Assembly (NCBI GenBank): GCA_947359465.1
Contig: OX375883.1
Location: forward strand, 17,672,088 to 17,736,087
Reading direction: 5' to 3'
DNA length: 64,000 nt
Source: Metellina segmentata
Taxonomy: Eukaryota > Arthropoda > Arachnida > Araneae > Tetragnathidae
A model generated the notes under the pieces. The model did not search any database, was not told where the DNA came from, and saw only the letters and a program-made list of their open reading frames with translations. Made by a program: the position numbers and the translations under genes. Every line of letters begins with the position of its first letter. Position 1 is the first letter of the stretch. This document shows, in pieces, positions 10,431-21,599 of this stretch.

Positions 10431-10435
10431 GATAA

Positions 10436-11029
10436 AATTTTGCTAATCTCAATTAGTGTGGTTACTCTAAAGGAAATTAATTTAGCTTAAGTATCTTTAT
10501 ATCTGAGAATTGCTAAATTATGGTATGGTATGTTGTATATTGTATGCCGTAAAAAGTATTGAATTGGGTGTTGTGCAAGAGCAAAATAGAGAAGTTTAAT
10601 TAATAATTCAACAATTTTTTTAATTTTTTTTACCTTTTATTATTATATATTAATGTTTTTCAAACACTTTTGACATTTGTCTCTAGTTTACAGTGTCCAA
10701 GCGTTGTCCGTTGACTTTCACGATTGTTGGCTTTTTACAAACGTCTATAAGCTCACCAGTCAATCCTCCTATCGTCGTCTCGTTGATGTGAAGAGACTCA
10801 CTTGGATTATCCCGCGATACTGTTGGGTACAAAATTTTCGAAACCATCCGTTCAACCATTTGTCGTTAAATTATAAGCATGGATACTTGATAAACATGTA
10901 CGCTTTTGCTCCGGGACGTTTCACTGGAAATTTTACCCAAGTTCTTCCCCTATCAATGTGTGCTAAGTCCCTCGCTTTTCAACGGTACATTTGTACTCAA
11001 TCCCCCAGTTTTTTTAAAATTTGAATGCC
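10436..11029. other. No supported feature
   Basis: AT-rich sequence, then about 350 bases of mixed composition (10677-11024) that is open in one frame but starts without ATG and matches nothing I recognise. I do not call a gene here. Confidence 0.4.
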
Positions 11030-12260
11030 CAACCAATCACGGCACGCCAGCGAGATGACGAATCGTTTTTGAAAAGGCTGGGAAATAGTTCACCCTTCGT
11101 TTTCTCGTGCCGATTTAGGCGAAAAATAGTTTTCCCACGAGTTCACGGGAGAACTTAAAACACTCAACATCCCAGTTTAGCGAAGCTATAAGAGAGGCGG
11201 GAGAATCGGACTCGTCCTATTCGCTCTCCAATGTTTTAGTGGCTGGGGTCACCGTGCGGCGACCCCAGTCGCGTTTGGTCTTTTTTGGAACGGATGAGGG
11301 CGTCGGTTGAGCTGGCTGGAGACCGATTACGAAGAGCTTTTCGCCTGTTTTAGGGAACTCGTGGTGAATATTTTTTCTGATGGAAAAACACCGCCCCGAA
11401 TTAAGAAAACCGATGGCCTCCCTGTGACTGGTAAAGAAGAGAACACCGTCCTGCGCCAGCGTCATGCTCCGGATTCCCTTCGTGATGATGAGTTCCCACA
11501 TCTACCGCCCAGAATTAAGAAAACCGCTGCTCTCCCTGTGACTGGTAAAGAAGAGAACACCGTCCTGCTCCAGCGTCCTTCTCCGGATTCCAGAAGTTCC
11601 CTTCGTGATGATGAATTCCCACATCCACGCCCAGAATTGAGAGAAGAATTACCAGCCTCCCTGTGACTCTGGAATGTGCACCATCATTCCGATCCAGCGT
11701 CCCTCTCCGGAATCCAGTAGCATCCACCGTTTATCTACAATGGGCAATTATAGTTTTTTCGTTTTTCTTACTTTCCTTTAATTAAGTCCTTGCTCCTGAA
11801 TTGATTTTTTTTTATTTAGAGTTATTTTCCCTTTTTTTGTCCCGTGAAACGTCTCTCGAGTTATAAGCCCTCAATTGGGGTTATCCCAATATTTTAAGTT
11901 AATTGGAGTAACCCAATTGAATGCTTGGTCGTTTTGGACCTATTCTGAGAATTGTGATTGTTACTTTTGTTTTACTATTTCGGGACCAAAATTCACAGTG
12001 TGATTTTACGTAAATCTAGAGTGTATTGTCTTTTTCATGTTTAGTTTAAATAAATGTTTTTTTTTTATCTTTAAAGATTTGTTTTCTTTTCCCCTCTTTT
12101 AGTGAAACCTAATTTCACTGTTTTTACTTAGTTCCATCATCAACTACAGTCGGTAAGAGCCTTCTACACAGGGTTTTGCTCACACCGTAATGTAGAATTG
12201 TTTAATTTTCCAAGCTCGTTAAGAGTATCTCGGATTCAATTAGAAAAACCCAACAATACC
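11030..12260 (+). mobile_element. Possible solitary LTR-like block with internal tandem repeat
   Basis: GC-richer block with CTATAAGAGAGG (TATA-like) near 11187 and AATAAA near 12047. Inside are three tandem units (about 11394, 11507, 11629; 113-122 bases each) sharing AGAATTAAGAAAACCG, CCCTGTGACTGGTAAAGAAG and TTCGTGATGATGA. A promoter, poly(A) signal and repeat without a coding domain would fit a solo LTR, but no primer-binding site or target duplication is visible. Open frames on both strands are too weak to call genes. Confidence 0.3.
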
Positions 12261-12275
12261 AAGAGTCCTCCATTC

Positions 12276-12584
12276 TCACCCAGTGAATAATAAAAGGCAG
12301 ATTTCTGAGGTCGAGCAATAAAGCACTCGAAACTCGATCTTCCTTCCCACTTCAAAAACGGAGACCATTTGATCCAGTCCAACCAATCGCTTGGATTGAT
12401 AATCTCGTCCACATTCAGGACCCGTGACAGATTTCACAAACCGAGGTGGCATTTGGATGGAATCGATTCCTCGATACAGAGAATACAAATCCATCAAGTA
12501 AGAAATACGTACATTTGCACAAATTAAGAGAGAGTACTCGGGCCGCCGAAATTTTTCTCGTAATACCAGCGTGACGCATTTCAT
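12276..12584 (-). CDS. Unrecognised viral ORF divergent from the helicase
   Basis: 102 residues from the ATG at 12584 (MKCVTLVLREKF) to a stop at 12276, with a hydrophobic/aromatic middle (LLICANVRISYLMDLYSLY) and an acidic-basic tail. The frame stays open upstream to 12710, overlapping the helicase start in antisense, so the ATG used is uncertain. Only 18 bases separate it from the helicase ATG at 12603. Base composition resembles the viral genes. No family is recognised. Confidence 0.4.
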   Translation of the reverse strand: MKCVTLVLREKFRRPEYSLLICANVRISYLMDLYSLYRGIDSIQMPPRFVKSVTGPECGRDYQSKRLVGLDQMVSVFEVGRKIEFRVLYCSTSEICLLLFTG

Positions 12585-12602
12585 GTCGCACGTCCTACAG
12601 CC

Positions 12603-13844
12603 ATGGATAACGCATCGTTTCAAATGGGGAAAGTTTCTGAAATGAAGACGCTCGACGAACATATCGAAACTCTCACTCCAAGCCAGAAGGAGATTGTACA
12701 CTTGGTTCAAGATTTCATCGAGAGTCCTCGTAATATGGTGCTTCTCGTTTCAGGGGGACCCGGCACTGGAAAAACATATACCGTGACGAGTACGCTAGAC
12801 TTGATTGAAACGAAGCAATTGCGCATGGCCCCGACGGCTCGCATCTCTCAAAAGATTCAAGGCCGAACAATCCACTCGGCTTTGAAACTTGACTGGAATC
12901 CTGGATAGGTATTGAAAAGGCTCGAGGAGTTGCTCGAGCACGAAACAGATTTAAATCGGTGAATCGAAGAGAGTCGAGTGCTCGAGAGAACGTTTTGCTC
13001 TAGCGAGAACCCCTCCATTATCGTACTCGATGAATTCGGAATGGTTCCGTTTTGGTTGCCCTATCAAATCATTAATTATTTTTTCAATCGGTCTCGAAAA
13101 TCCATTCTTTTTATATGAATGAGGGAACATGCATCAATTGCGACCCGTGCGATCGCTGCGAAATTTATTTGGAGTCATTAATTTAGAAGACACGTTCGAA
13201 ACTCATCGTCTCATCTCGAAGGAGAGTAAACGGTTCCTTCCAGACTACGAGCCGATCGTGGATCGGCTGCGGGAGTTTGTCGATCGAAACGACGCCACTG
13301 GACTCTTGGGTTTTATCTGCTCAACGTTTCCAGTCGTCGAATCTATAAATGGGGACCACTTGAAGCAATGTACTCGAGCGCTCGTATTTCGAAACACCAC
13401 CGTGGACAGGTATAACGACTACTATGTCAAAAAAAAATGTGCGGAGGGCCCATCCAACGGTTGCTTGAGATGGATTTTAAGAAAAATCAACTTTGTCGTC
13501 AAAAGTTTACGGGCGTGAAATCGGGTTGTAAGATTTTCGTGACCCAAAACAATTACTCGGAGGTGACGAACAGGACGGCTCTAGTGTTTCGAGCGTATTC
13601 CGCAGACAGATACGTTAGAATGCGTCGAACCTGAAACGAATCGCATCGTGCGGGTGAGACGCAACCGGAGTGGAAAATTTCCAATCACGTTGGGCTTGCA
13701 TCCACCATACACAAGTTTCAAGGTGACACAATCAACGACGAAGCCATTATCATCGACTTTGACGAGAGCGAAGACGTGAATCTCGTGTACACGGTATTGA
13801 GCAGGGTTCGTACCATGAAACAAATCCTCGCAATCGCTCTGTAG
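12603..13844 (+). pseudogene. Viral SF1 (PIF1/Dda-like) DNA helicase, broken
   Basis: Begins ATG at 12603. Motif I is SGGPGTGKTYTV, motif Ia region APTARISQKIQGRTIHSAL, motif II IVLDEFGMVP (~13018), motif III GNMHQLRPV (~13125, with N where D is usual). The UvrD-C-like end is STIHKFQGDTI and later VYTVLSRVRTMKQILAI (~13720-13840). This is the layout of superfamily 1 helicases used by large DNA viruses. Breaks: TAG at 12906, TGA at about 12960 and 13117, a frame change near 13125 and further changes near 13430-13640. It lies just upstream of the kinase-like gene on the same strand. A herpesvirus UL5-like origin is possible, but the motifs look closer to PIF1/Dda. Confidence 0.8.
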
Positions 13845-13963
13845 AAAAAAAATACCGACATTGGTTTGCAATTGTTGCAAGAAAGAAATTTAGTCTCACA
13901 CATAGACATTTTTTTTTCGTTTCGTAACAGTGACGTTTCATTGAAAAAGACGTCCCTTACCGC

Positions 13964-14021
13964 AAAAAAAAAAAAAAAAAAACATTCAACCGGCGACAGG
14001 ATGTATAACATCCTGTCGCCG
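13964..14021. terminator. A-tract plus perfect 13-bp hairpin after the helicase
   Basis: An A-tract ending near 13982 precedes CGGCGACAGGATG, a TATAA loop and CATCCTGTCGCCG (13991-14021), a perfect 13-bp stem. Its stem differs from the CTCTCACGAA hairpins, but the position (3' of a viral gene, beside a homopolymer tract) is the same. Role in 3'-end formation is inferred. Confidence 0.5.
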
Positions 14022-14046
14022 AAGGTCGACCGGATGGAGTAGAAGG

Positions 14047-14080
14047 TATTTATAAGGACTGGTAAAGCTGCTCAATAATC
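14047..14080 (+). promoter_or_regulatory. TATA box upstream of the kinase-like gene
   Basis: GGTATTTATAAGGA at about 14046 is followed 25-30 bases later by CTCAATAATC, an initiator-like sequence. The coding frame begins ~100 bases downstream. Confidence 0.45.
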
Positions 14081-14151
14081 ACAAACGTTCTATTGTGAAA
14101 GCTATCTGCTCTTCTTCAGAGACGTTACGTTAAACCTTCATCACGCGTCAA

Positions 14152-14947
14152 TTGATTGAAATTCAAGCATCGAACGTGGGGATTGGCAAAACCGACTTCG
14201 CCAAGAGTCTCGGCTGTTCGTGGGTGGTGGAGGATTACCTCTCGATATTTGATGACGTTTTTTTAGAGGGGACTACCATGACCAAACTCCTCTTGAGAAA
14301 AGAAAATTACGTGGCAAAAATCGACGCGATGATTCCGATGAACCACGAGAATAACGAAAAAATGATGATTTTCTCAGCTCGCAGTCCTCTGGTCTCTCTC
14401 ATTCAATTCCTAGACGATGGTTTCTCGACGGAAGATACGAGTCGGATGGCTCAGTACTATGAGATGCGCCTTCGACAGATTGGAATCGATGAAGTGCACA
14501 TTTTGGCACGAGAATAACGAAAAAATGATGATTGTCTCAGCTCGCAGTCCTCTGGTATCTCTCATTCAATTCCAAGAGGATGGTTTCTCGACGGAAGATA
14601 CGAGTCGGATGGCTCAGTACTATGAGATGCGCCTTCGACAGATTGGAATCGATGAAGTGCACATTTTGGACTATGGAGACTCGATCGCATATAGTGACTT
14701 TTTTAGCAAGAACGGGTACTTGCAAATGGTGCGACGAGGCCGGGAATTTGATTTGCAAAATTATACAGACAAGAAAACGTATGTCACATTTTTCAAGCGG
14801 GTCGAAAAAGGAAAGCACCAATGCTTGAGAGAAATCATTTCCAAGTTTATAGCGTACCATCCCATGACTTTTATGGGATTTGAGAAAAGGGACGTAGAAG
14901 TAGCAATCATTTTCGTTAAGGACTTGGAAGAGGTCGGCTGGGAATAA
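14152..14947 (+). pseudogene. Deoxynucleoside-kinase-like viral gene, first copy, disrupted
   Basis: The frame starts at TTG (14152) where ATG would be expected. Next comes a P-loop region QASNVGIGKTDFAKSLG, in which the first P-loop glycine is Ser. Later come SARSPLVSLIQF, DDGFSTEDTSRMAQYYEMRL (position of the kinase ERS/lid-preceding helix) and VRRGREFDLQNYTD. This order resembles viral and mitochondrial deoxynucleoside kinases, which salvage nucleotides; it is not proof. A 163-bp segment is duplicated (from ~14345 and ~14508), which shifts the frame and creates a stop (TAA at ~14515). The tail ends at 14947, followed by AATAAA and a hairpin. Confidence 0.5.
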
Positions 14948-15019
14948 AGGATGAATAGTTGATAAACAATAAAAAAAAATTGTGGTTTTCGTTCAAAATG
15001 CACTCATGACATTTTGAGG

Positions 15020-15102
15020 AAAAAAAACCCTCTCACTAACCCGAGTCGAGTAGGTTCGTGAGAGGGTTTTTTTTTCGTTAGATGTGAGTGACCAACGTTG
15101 GT
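15020..15102. terminator. Viral 3' element 1: hairpin plus GACCAACGTTGGT
   Basis: A-tract, then CCCTCTCACTAACC, loop CGAGTCGAGTA, then GGTTCGTGAGAGGG and a T-tract (stem with one T/C mismatch). The palindromic box GACCAACGTTGGT follows at 15090-15102. It lies between the kinase-like tail (plus strand) and the end of a convergent gene (minus strand). It would form a hairpin-plus-U-tract on either transcript. Confidence 0.75.
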
Positions 15103-15650
15103 TGAAAATGCAAGAAAATGCCTTTGTTGTCGATAGTAAAAAGGACGTGTTCATCATGATTGTCTCAGCTCGCAGTCCTCTGCTATCTCTCATTCAATTC
15201 CAAGAGGATGGTTTCTCGACGGAAGATACGAGTCGGATGGCTCAGTATACTATGAGATGCGCCTTCGACAGATTGGTATCGATGAAGTGCACATTTTGGA
15301 CTATGGAGACTAGATCGCATATAATGACTTTTTTAGCAAGAACAGGTACTTGCAAATGGTGCGACGAGGCCGGGAATTTGATTTGCAAAAGTATACAGAC
15401 AAGAAAACGTATGTCACATTTTTCAAGCGGGTCGAAAAAGGAAAGCACCAATGCTTGAGAGAAATCATTTCCAAGTTTATAGCGTACCATCCCATGACTT
15501 TTATGGGATTTGAGAAAAGGGACGTAGAAGTAGCAATCATTTTCGTTAAGGACTTGGAAGAGGTCGGCTGGGAATAAAGGATGAATAGTTGATAAACAAT
15601 AAAAAAAAAATTGTGGTTTTCGTTCAAATTGCACTCATGACATTTTGAGG

Positions 15651-15731
15651 AAAAAAAACCCTCTCACTAACCCGAGTCGAGTAGGTTCGTGAGAGGGTTT
15701 TTTTTTCGTTAGATGAGTGACCAACGTTGGT
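15651..15731. terminator. Viral 3' element 2: hairpin plus GACCAACGTTGGT
   Basis: Same as element 1, with the same T/C mismatch; the box is at 15719-15731. It was copied with the tandem segment. Confidence 0.75.
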
Positions 15732-17418
15732 TGAAAATGCAAGAAAATGCCTTTGTTGTCGATAGTAAAAAGGACGTGTTCATCATGATTGTCTCAGCTC
15801 GCAGTCCTCTGGACTCTCTCATTCAATTCCAAGAGGATGGTTTCTCGACAGAAGATACGAGTTGGATGGCTAAGTACTATGAGATGCGCCTTTGACAGAT
15901 TAGAATCGATTAAGTGCACATTCTGGCACGAGAATAACGAAAAAATGTTGATTGTCTCAGCTCGCAGTCCTCTGCTATCTCTCATTCAATTCCAAGAGGA
16001 TGGTTTCTCGACGGAAGATACGAGTCGGATGGCTCAAAACTACGAGATGCGCCTTCGACAGATTGGAATCGATGAAGTGAACATTTTGCTACGAAAATAA
16101 CGAAAAAATGATGATTGCCTCAGCTCGCAGTCCTCTGGTATCTCTCATTCAATTCCAAGAGGATGGTTTCTCCACGGAAGATACGAGTCGGATGGCTCAG
16201 TACTATGAGATGCGCCTTCGACCGATTGGAATCGATGAAGTGCACATTTTGGCACGAGAATAACGATAAAATGTTGATTGTCTCAGCTCGCAGTCCTCTG
16301 CTATCTCTCATTCAATTCCAAGAGGATGGTTTCTCGACGGAAGATACGAGTCGGATGGCTCAAAACTACGAGATGCGCCTTCGACAGATTGGAATCGATG
16401 AAGTGAACATTTTGCTACGAAAATAACGAAAAAATGATGATTGTCTCAGCTCGCAGTCCTCTGGTATCTCTCATTCAATTCCAAGAGGATGGTTTCTCGA
16501 CGGAAGATACGAGTCGGAAGGCTCAAAACCACGAGATGCGCCTTCGACAGATTGGAATCGATGAAGTGCACATTTTGGCACCAGAATAACGATAAAATGA
16601 TGATTGTCTCAGCTCGCAGTCCTCTGGTCTCTCTCATTCAATTCCAAGAGGATGGTTTCTCGACTGAAGATACCAGTCGGATGTCTCAGTACTATGAGAT
16701 GCGCCTTCGATAGATTGGAATCGTTGAAGTGCACATTTTGGCACGAGAATAACGAAAAAATGATGATTGTCTCAGCTCGCAGTCCTCTGGTATCTCTCAT
16801 TCAATTCCAAGAGGATGGTTTCTCGACCGAAGATACGAGTCGGATGGCTCAGTACTACGAGATGCGCCTTCGACAGATTGGAATCGATAAAGTGCACATT
16901 TTGGCACGAGAATAACGAAAAAAATGATGATTGTCTCAGCTCGCAGTTCTCTGGTCTCTCATTCAATTCCAAGAGGATGGTTTCTCGACGGAAGATACGA
17001 GTCGGATGGCTCAGTATACTATGAGATGCGCCTTCGACAGATTGGTATCGATGAAGTGCACATTTTGGACTATGGAGACTAGATCGCATATAATGACTTT
17101 TTTAGCAAGAACAGGTACTTGCAAATGGTGCGACGAGGCCGGGAATTTGATTTGCAAAAGTATACAGACAAGAAAACGTATGTCACATTTTTCAAGCGGG
17201 TCGAAAAAGGAAAGCACCAATGGTTGAGAGAAATCATTTCCAAGTTTATAGCGTACCATCCCATGACTTTTATGGGATTTGAGAAAAGGGACGTAGAAGT
17301 AGCGATCATTTTCCTTAAGGACTTGGAAGAGATCGGCTGGGAATAAAGGATGAATAGTTGATAAATAATAAAAAAAAATTGTGGTTTTCGTTCAAATTGC
17401 ACTCATGACAATTTGAGG

Positions 17419-17499
17419 AAAAAAAACCCTCTCACTAACCCGAGTCGAGTAGGTTCGTGAGAGGGTTTTTTTTTCGTTGGATGAGTGACCAACGTTGGT
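17419..17499. terminator. Viral 3' element 3: hairpin plus GACCAACGTTGGT
   Basis: Same stem and loop as element 1; the box is at 17487-17499. It was copied with the tandem segment. Confidence 0.75.
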
Positions 17500-18540
17500 T
17501 GAAAATGCAAAAAAATGCATTTGTAGTCGATAGTAAAAAGGACGTGTTCATCATGATTGTCTCAGCTCGCAGTCCTCTGGTCTCTCTCATTCAATTCCAA
17601 GAGGATGGTTTCTCGACGGAAGATACGAGTCGGATGGCTCAAAACTACGAGATGCGCCTTCGACAGATTGGAATCGATGAAGTGCACATTTTTGCACCAG
17701 ACTAACGATAAAATGATGATTGTCTCAGCTCGCAGTCCTCTGGTCTCTCTCATTCAATTCCAAGAGGATGGTTTCTCGACTGAAGATACGAGTCGGATGG
17801 CTCAGTACTATGAGATGCGCCTTCGATAGATTGGAATCGATGAAGTGCACATTTTGGCACGAGAATAACGAAAAAATGATGATTGTCTCAGCTCGCAGTC
17901 CTCTGGTATCTCTCATTCAATTCCAAGAGGATGGTTTCTCGACGGAAGATACGAGTCGGATGGCTCAGTACTATGAGATGCGCCTTCGACAGATTGGAAT
18001 CGATAAAGTGCACATTTTGGCACGAGAATAACGAAAAAAATGATGATTGTCTCAGCTCGCAGTCCTCTGGTCTCTCTCATTCAATTCCAAGAGGATGGTT
18101 TCTCGACGCAAGATACGAGTCGGATGGCTCAGTATACTATGAGATGCGCCTTCGACAGATTGGAATCGATAAAGTGCACATTTTGGACTATGGAGAATCG
18201 ATCGCATATAGTGACTTTTTTTGCAAGAACGGGTACTTGCATATGGTGCGACGATGCCGGGAATTTGATTTGCAAAAGTATACAGACAAGAAAACGTATG
18301 TCACATTTTTCAAGCGGGTCGAAAAAGGAAAGCACCAATGGTTGAGAGAAATCATTTCCAAGTTTATAGCGTACCATCCGATGACTTTTATGGGATTTGA
18401 GAAAAGGGACGAAGAAGTAGCGATCATTTTCGTTAAGGACTTGGAAGAGGTCGGCTGGGAATAAAGGATGAATAGTTGATAAATAATATTTAAAAAAATT
18501 GTGGTTTTCGTTCAAATTGTGCTCTTATGACTATTTGAGG

Positions 18541-18622
18541 AAAAAAAACCCTGTCACGAACCCGAGTCGAGTTGGTTCGTGAGAGGGGTTTTTTTTTCGT
18601 TGGATGAGTGACCAACGTTGGT
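18541..18622. terminator. Viral 3' element 4: hairpin plus GACCAACGTTGGT
   Basis: The stem has CACGAACC opposite GGTTCGTG, so the mismatch of elements 1-3 is paired here, but CTG replaces CTC in the outer stem. This is the copy that continues into the real convergent gene at 18600-18882, so it may be the original arrangement. Confidence 0.75.
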
Positions 18623-18882
18623 TGAAAATGCAAGAAAATGCCTTTGTAGTCGATAGTAAAAAGGACGTGTTCATCATCATTATCATCATCAGCAGTAGCA
18701 TAATCTTCGTCGTTGTTGTTGTTACTTGGAGGAGGAGAAATCGGAGAGTAACATCTCTCGGATAGAGTAGTAGGACTACGGGATCTCTGGGATGGAGTGA
18801 GGGTACCAGAGTTCGATGGGTAGTGTGTCGGGGAAGTGTCCATCGCTTGATCGATCAGGTCCCAAATGTCTTGGTCTGACAT
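18600..18882 (-). pseudogene. WDLID-family viral protein, N-terminal part
   Basis: ATG at 18882 gives MSDQDIWDLIDQAMDTSP, a Ser/Thr/Pro-rich stretch, SERCYSPISPP, an Asn/Asp run and VLFTIDYKG. This parallels the N-terminus of the gene at 34834-35745 (QDVWDLIDRAMDASP, SEKCYSP, VLFTID) with the same spacing. The ~200-residue C-terminal part of that gene is absent; the frame runs instead into the GACCAACGTTGGT box and hairpin. A TATATA run lies ~60 bases upstream (18940-18951). It is convergent with the kinase-like gene. Either a short paralogue or a truncated copy. Confidence 0.6.
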
Positions 18883-18959
18883 CTCAGAGCCGAGCCACAA
18901 GAAGGGCGGTATACATCTCGGAGAGCTTGGATCGATTCATATATGTATATAGAGAAAAA

Positions 18960-19149
18960 AAATTTCCTCTCACAAATGATTGGGGGGTATCCAGAAAATT
19001 TGGAATTGTGTTTCGATGGTTGAGCCTTGACACAGTGGAAAAAAAATTATCTCCGTCGTATACAGCACAGTGAAGATGTTAATGCAATGGTTAGAGTACT
19101 CCAAGGTAGTAGTTGCGGGTGTGTGTAAGAGGTGGGTTTTTTTCAACCC
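18960..19149. other. Short unassigned spacer
   Basis: AT-rich sequence between the viral fragment and the 3' end of the LINE. ATGGTTAGAGTACTC near 19088 looks like a tRNA A box, but no B box follows. No gene is supported. Confidence 0.4.
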
Positions 19150-21335
19150 GAATTAATTTTTTTTTCTAAACAACAAATATCCTTCCACTAAACAAGATGA
19201 AGATTTCGCTTTTTACAAAAATGAACACAAGCGGTTTAAGAAGGTAAAAAACTCAAACCATTTTCGTTAGTCCAATGTGTGATTTTGTTAACGGCCTGTT
19301 GAAGTTGTCTCTCTATTAAACGAATGTCTTTAGCTGCGCATGAAATTTGCAGATCGTCAACGTAGATAAGACCCTTAACTGATAGAGGCAATTGAGAAAC
19401 AATATCATTAATTTTTAAAATAAATAAAGTCACGCTTAAAACACTGCCCTGTGGTACTCCCTCCTCTTGAATAAAAACATCCGAGAATATTGGTCCAATT
19501 CTTACTTTAAAATATCTTTTCTCTAAAAATTTTTGAATAAAAAAATGCAAATTACCTCTTATATCGTTTTTTAAAATGTCCCTTAAAATTCCATGTCTCC
19601 ATGTTCTATCGTATGCTTTTTCGATATCGAAAAAAATCGAGACGAGATGTTTATTTTGCACAAAAGCGTTTCTGATATCAGTCTCGAGAGCGACAAGATT
19701 ATCAATAGTGGATCGATTTTTCCTGAAACCACTTTGAAAAGGAGAGAGACATTTATCCTTTTCTAAAATATATATTAACCTAGCGTTGACCATCTTTTTT
19801 AAAGTTTTGCATAGGCAGCTTGTCAGGGCTATTGGACGGTAGTTCGAAGGATTCTTGGGGTCTTTATTCGGTTTCAGTATGGGTATTATGGTAGCATATC
19901 GCCATGACTGTGTGCGGAAAAGTGTGCTCGGTCCAAATTCTGTTGTAAAAGTTCAGGAGATGATTTAGGGAACTATTTGATAGATGTTTGACCATGATGA
20001 AACTAATATTATCAGGGCCAGGAGTTGATTTGTGAACTACGGATAAAGCCTTTGTCAATTCGGTAAAAGTAAAATCACAATTATATGATAATATACGGTT
20101 TGAAATGAAATTATAGCTTTATTCTTTTCCGAATCAATTTTAATTTTTTTTTTTTTTAATTTTCAGAGTAGTTAGTGGAGCTGGATACTTTGGTAAGGCA
20201 TGAACCAATTGCGTTTGCTATTTCCTTGGGTGCTGATAGTATTTGGTTATTGTATTCTAGAATCGGAATTTGTCTGTTGGGGTAAACACCGGAAATTCTT
20301 TTAATCCTGTTCCATAATTGTTTACTTGTGACTTTACTATTTATATTATTGACATAACTCATCCAAGAATCCCTTTTACTACGTCGTTGTGTTTTTCGAA
20401 AGGCAGCTTTTTTTTTTTTTTATAAAAAATATAGTTTTCATTTGTTGGATATATATTGAAGATATTCCAGGCTTTCCTCTGATTCCGATAAGCATCGCTA
20501 CAATTCTCATTCCACCACGGTTTCTTTTGTTTTTTAGGCTTATAAATGACTTTTTTAATGGAAGCGTCAGCAACTTGCTATAATTATGTCTGTCATTTTT
20601 AAAGTTACTTCATCAATGTCACCAATTTCTACTGCGTTTGAAATATCTGCGAGGCTAATAAAGAGTGGCCAGTTGGCAGTATCAAATATATAGTTAGGTG
20701 GGCTGACAGAGGGAGGTTGGTATTGGCCTGCATATTTTACTTTTATAGGATAATGGTCACTATTGTAAAGGTAAGGGTCCACAGAAAAGGTCCAAAATGG
20801 TCAAATTGAAGGAGTGCAAATTGCCAGATCTATTGAATGGTAAGTAAGTGAAGGTGAGTGAAAGAAAGTAGGTTGGCCGTTATTCATAACACATATATCA
20901 TTGTCTGTTATTATTTTTTCAATTTGTTTGCCTCTACTATTAATGTCCGAACTGCCTCAGAGAATATGATGGCCATTTAGGTCACCAAGTATAATGAATG
21001 GTTGCGGAAGTTGATCAATTAAATCATTGAAGTCAGAAGTGGCGATACGGGTGGCGATACAGAAGTAGCGATACATCTTGGAGATTGGTTCTAAGTTTAA
21101 TTTGGGTGACTGGTAAGTCATGGGAGGTAAGCAATGCAACACCTCCACATCCTCTTTGGCCTTCATCGTAATATTTTCTAAATATACTGAAATGACGAAT
21201 GTTGGTAAAATCATTGTTTCTTAAATGTGTCTCCTGGAGGGCGATTGCAGCTGGATTGTGTATATTTATGATGTCTTTTACATCATCAATTTTTTAACGA
21301 AAACCCCGGCAGTTCCAGGAAAGAAAGGAAGCCAT
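19150..21335 (-). pseudogene. LINE ORF2: endonuclease-reverse transcriptase, 3' truncated
   Basis: Minus-strand frame from ATG at 21335. The APE-type endonuclease reads SWNCRGFR, AAIALQETHL, ILGDLNGHHIL, YHSIDLAIC and NSDHYPI. The reverse transcriptase reads TPGPDNI, SPFQSGFRKNRSTIDNL, FFDIEKAYDRTW, GVPQGSVLS and YVDDLQ (catalytic Asp pair). The sequence ends near 19150 before any RNase H domain. There are several stops and frame changes (for example at ~21290, ~20955, ~20150 and ~19860). Family: non-LTR retrotransposon of the Jockey/I group, with chelicerate-like motifs. It inserts by target-primed reverse transcription; this copy is dead. Confidence 0.9.
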
Positions 21336-21599
21336 AAAAATGAAATTTAAAAGAAAAAAAAAACTATTTGTGTTTTCTCGTCCTAGGACGAGATCTGTCT
21401 AGTCGAAGATCCTTCTTGGACTTGGGTGGCGAAGTCTCCAAGCCGTCACTCTCTACAGAGGAAATATCACTTTCGGTGTTGTATAGATTTATGAGGTCAC
21501 TGGTATTAGGATTAGCTATCAAGTTTCTGGATGTAACATCAGGCTGAAGAGAGGTTTGAGAAGTACTTTTAGCTGTTTTAATATTACTTTGTTTAGATG

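Larger units (their letters stand above)
8760..10435 (+). repeat. R2 repeat, copy a (3' part only)
   Basis: Matches 53440-55287 and 62610-64000. It includes the last two coding exons of the R2 gene (about 8833-9036: GGTRNDRAVKLCLAKFIF and GHQLTLNNILQLIRLIETQVV), the two GTGTGGGTCAC/GTGTGAGTCAC boxes, and a perfect 22-base palindrome (ATTAATTAAATATTTAATTAAT at 9309-9330). An AT-rich tail and the minisatellite follow. The exon sequence here has more conserved-looking residues than the other copies, so this may be an older or separate lineage. Confidence 0.8.
14345..18200 (+). repeat. 163-bp tandem array made from the kinase-like gene
   Basis: About 15 copies of a 163-base unit running from CACGAGAATAACGAAAAAATG to GAAGTGCACATTTTGG. 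Copies start near 14345, 14508, 15150, 15785, 15930, 16092, 16255, 16418, 16580, 16744, 16910, 17545, 17697, 17860 and 18023. Since 163 is not a multiple of three, each junction shifts the frame and each unit ends in TAACG. Copies differ by a few substitutions, and some pairs (15956-16430) share private changes, as in higher-order repeats. Confidence 0.9.
15145..18464 (+). pseudogene. Three more copies of the kinase-like gene tail
   Basis: The block with FFSKNG, VRRGREFDLQKYTDKKTYV and the ending KDLEEVGWE recurs, with stops at 15577, 17346 and 18464 (first copy stop 14947). Each tail is followed by AATAAA, a hairpin, a GACCAACGTTGGT box and ~60 bases of the convergent gene, then jumps back into the 163-bp unit at a TCATCATGATT junction. 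So segments of about 630, 630, 1770 and 1120 bases are repeated as wholes. In copies two and three GACTAGATC replaces GACTCGATC, adding a stop. Confidence 0.85.

Noticed and set aside
10677..11024. 115-residue plus-strand frame
   Set aside because: No ATG start, no recognisable family and no promoter; composition alone does not support a gene.
15020..15075. Hairpin plus T tract as a bacterial rho-independent terminator
   Set aside because: The setting is eukaryotic/viral with poly(A) signals; the form is similar but the bacterial mechanism cannot be assumed.
15084..18464. Many separate ~100-residue genes in the 163-bp array
   Set aside because: They are the same unit read in shifting frames on both strands.
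19083..19130. tRNA or SINE from the GGTTAGAGTACTC box
   Set aside because: No B box (GGTTCGA) and no cloverleaf downstream.
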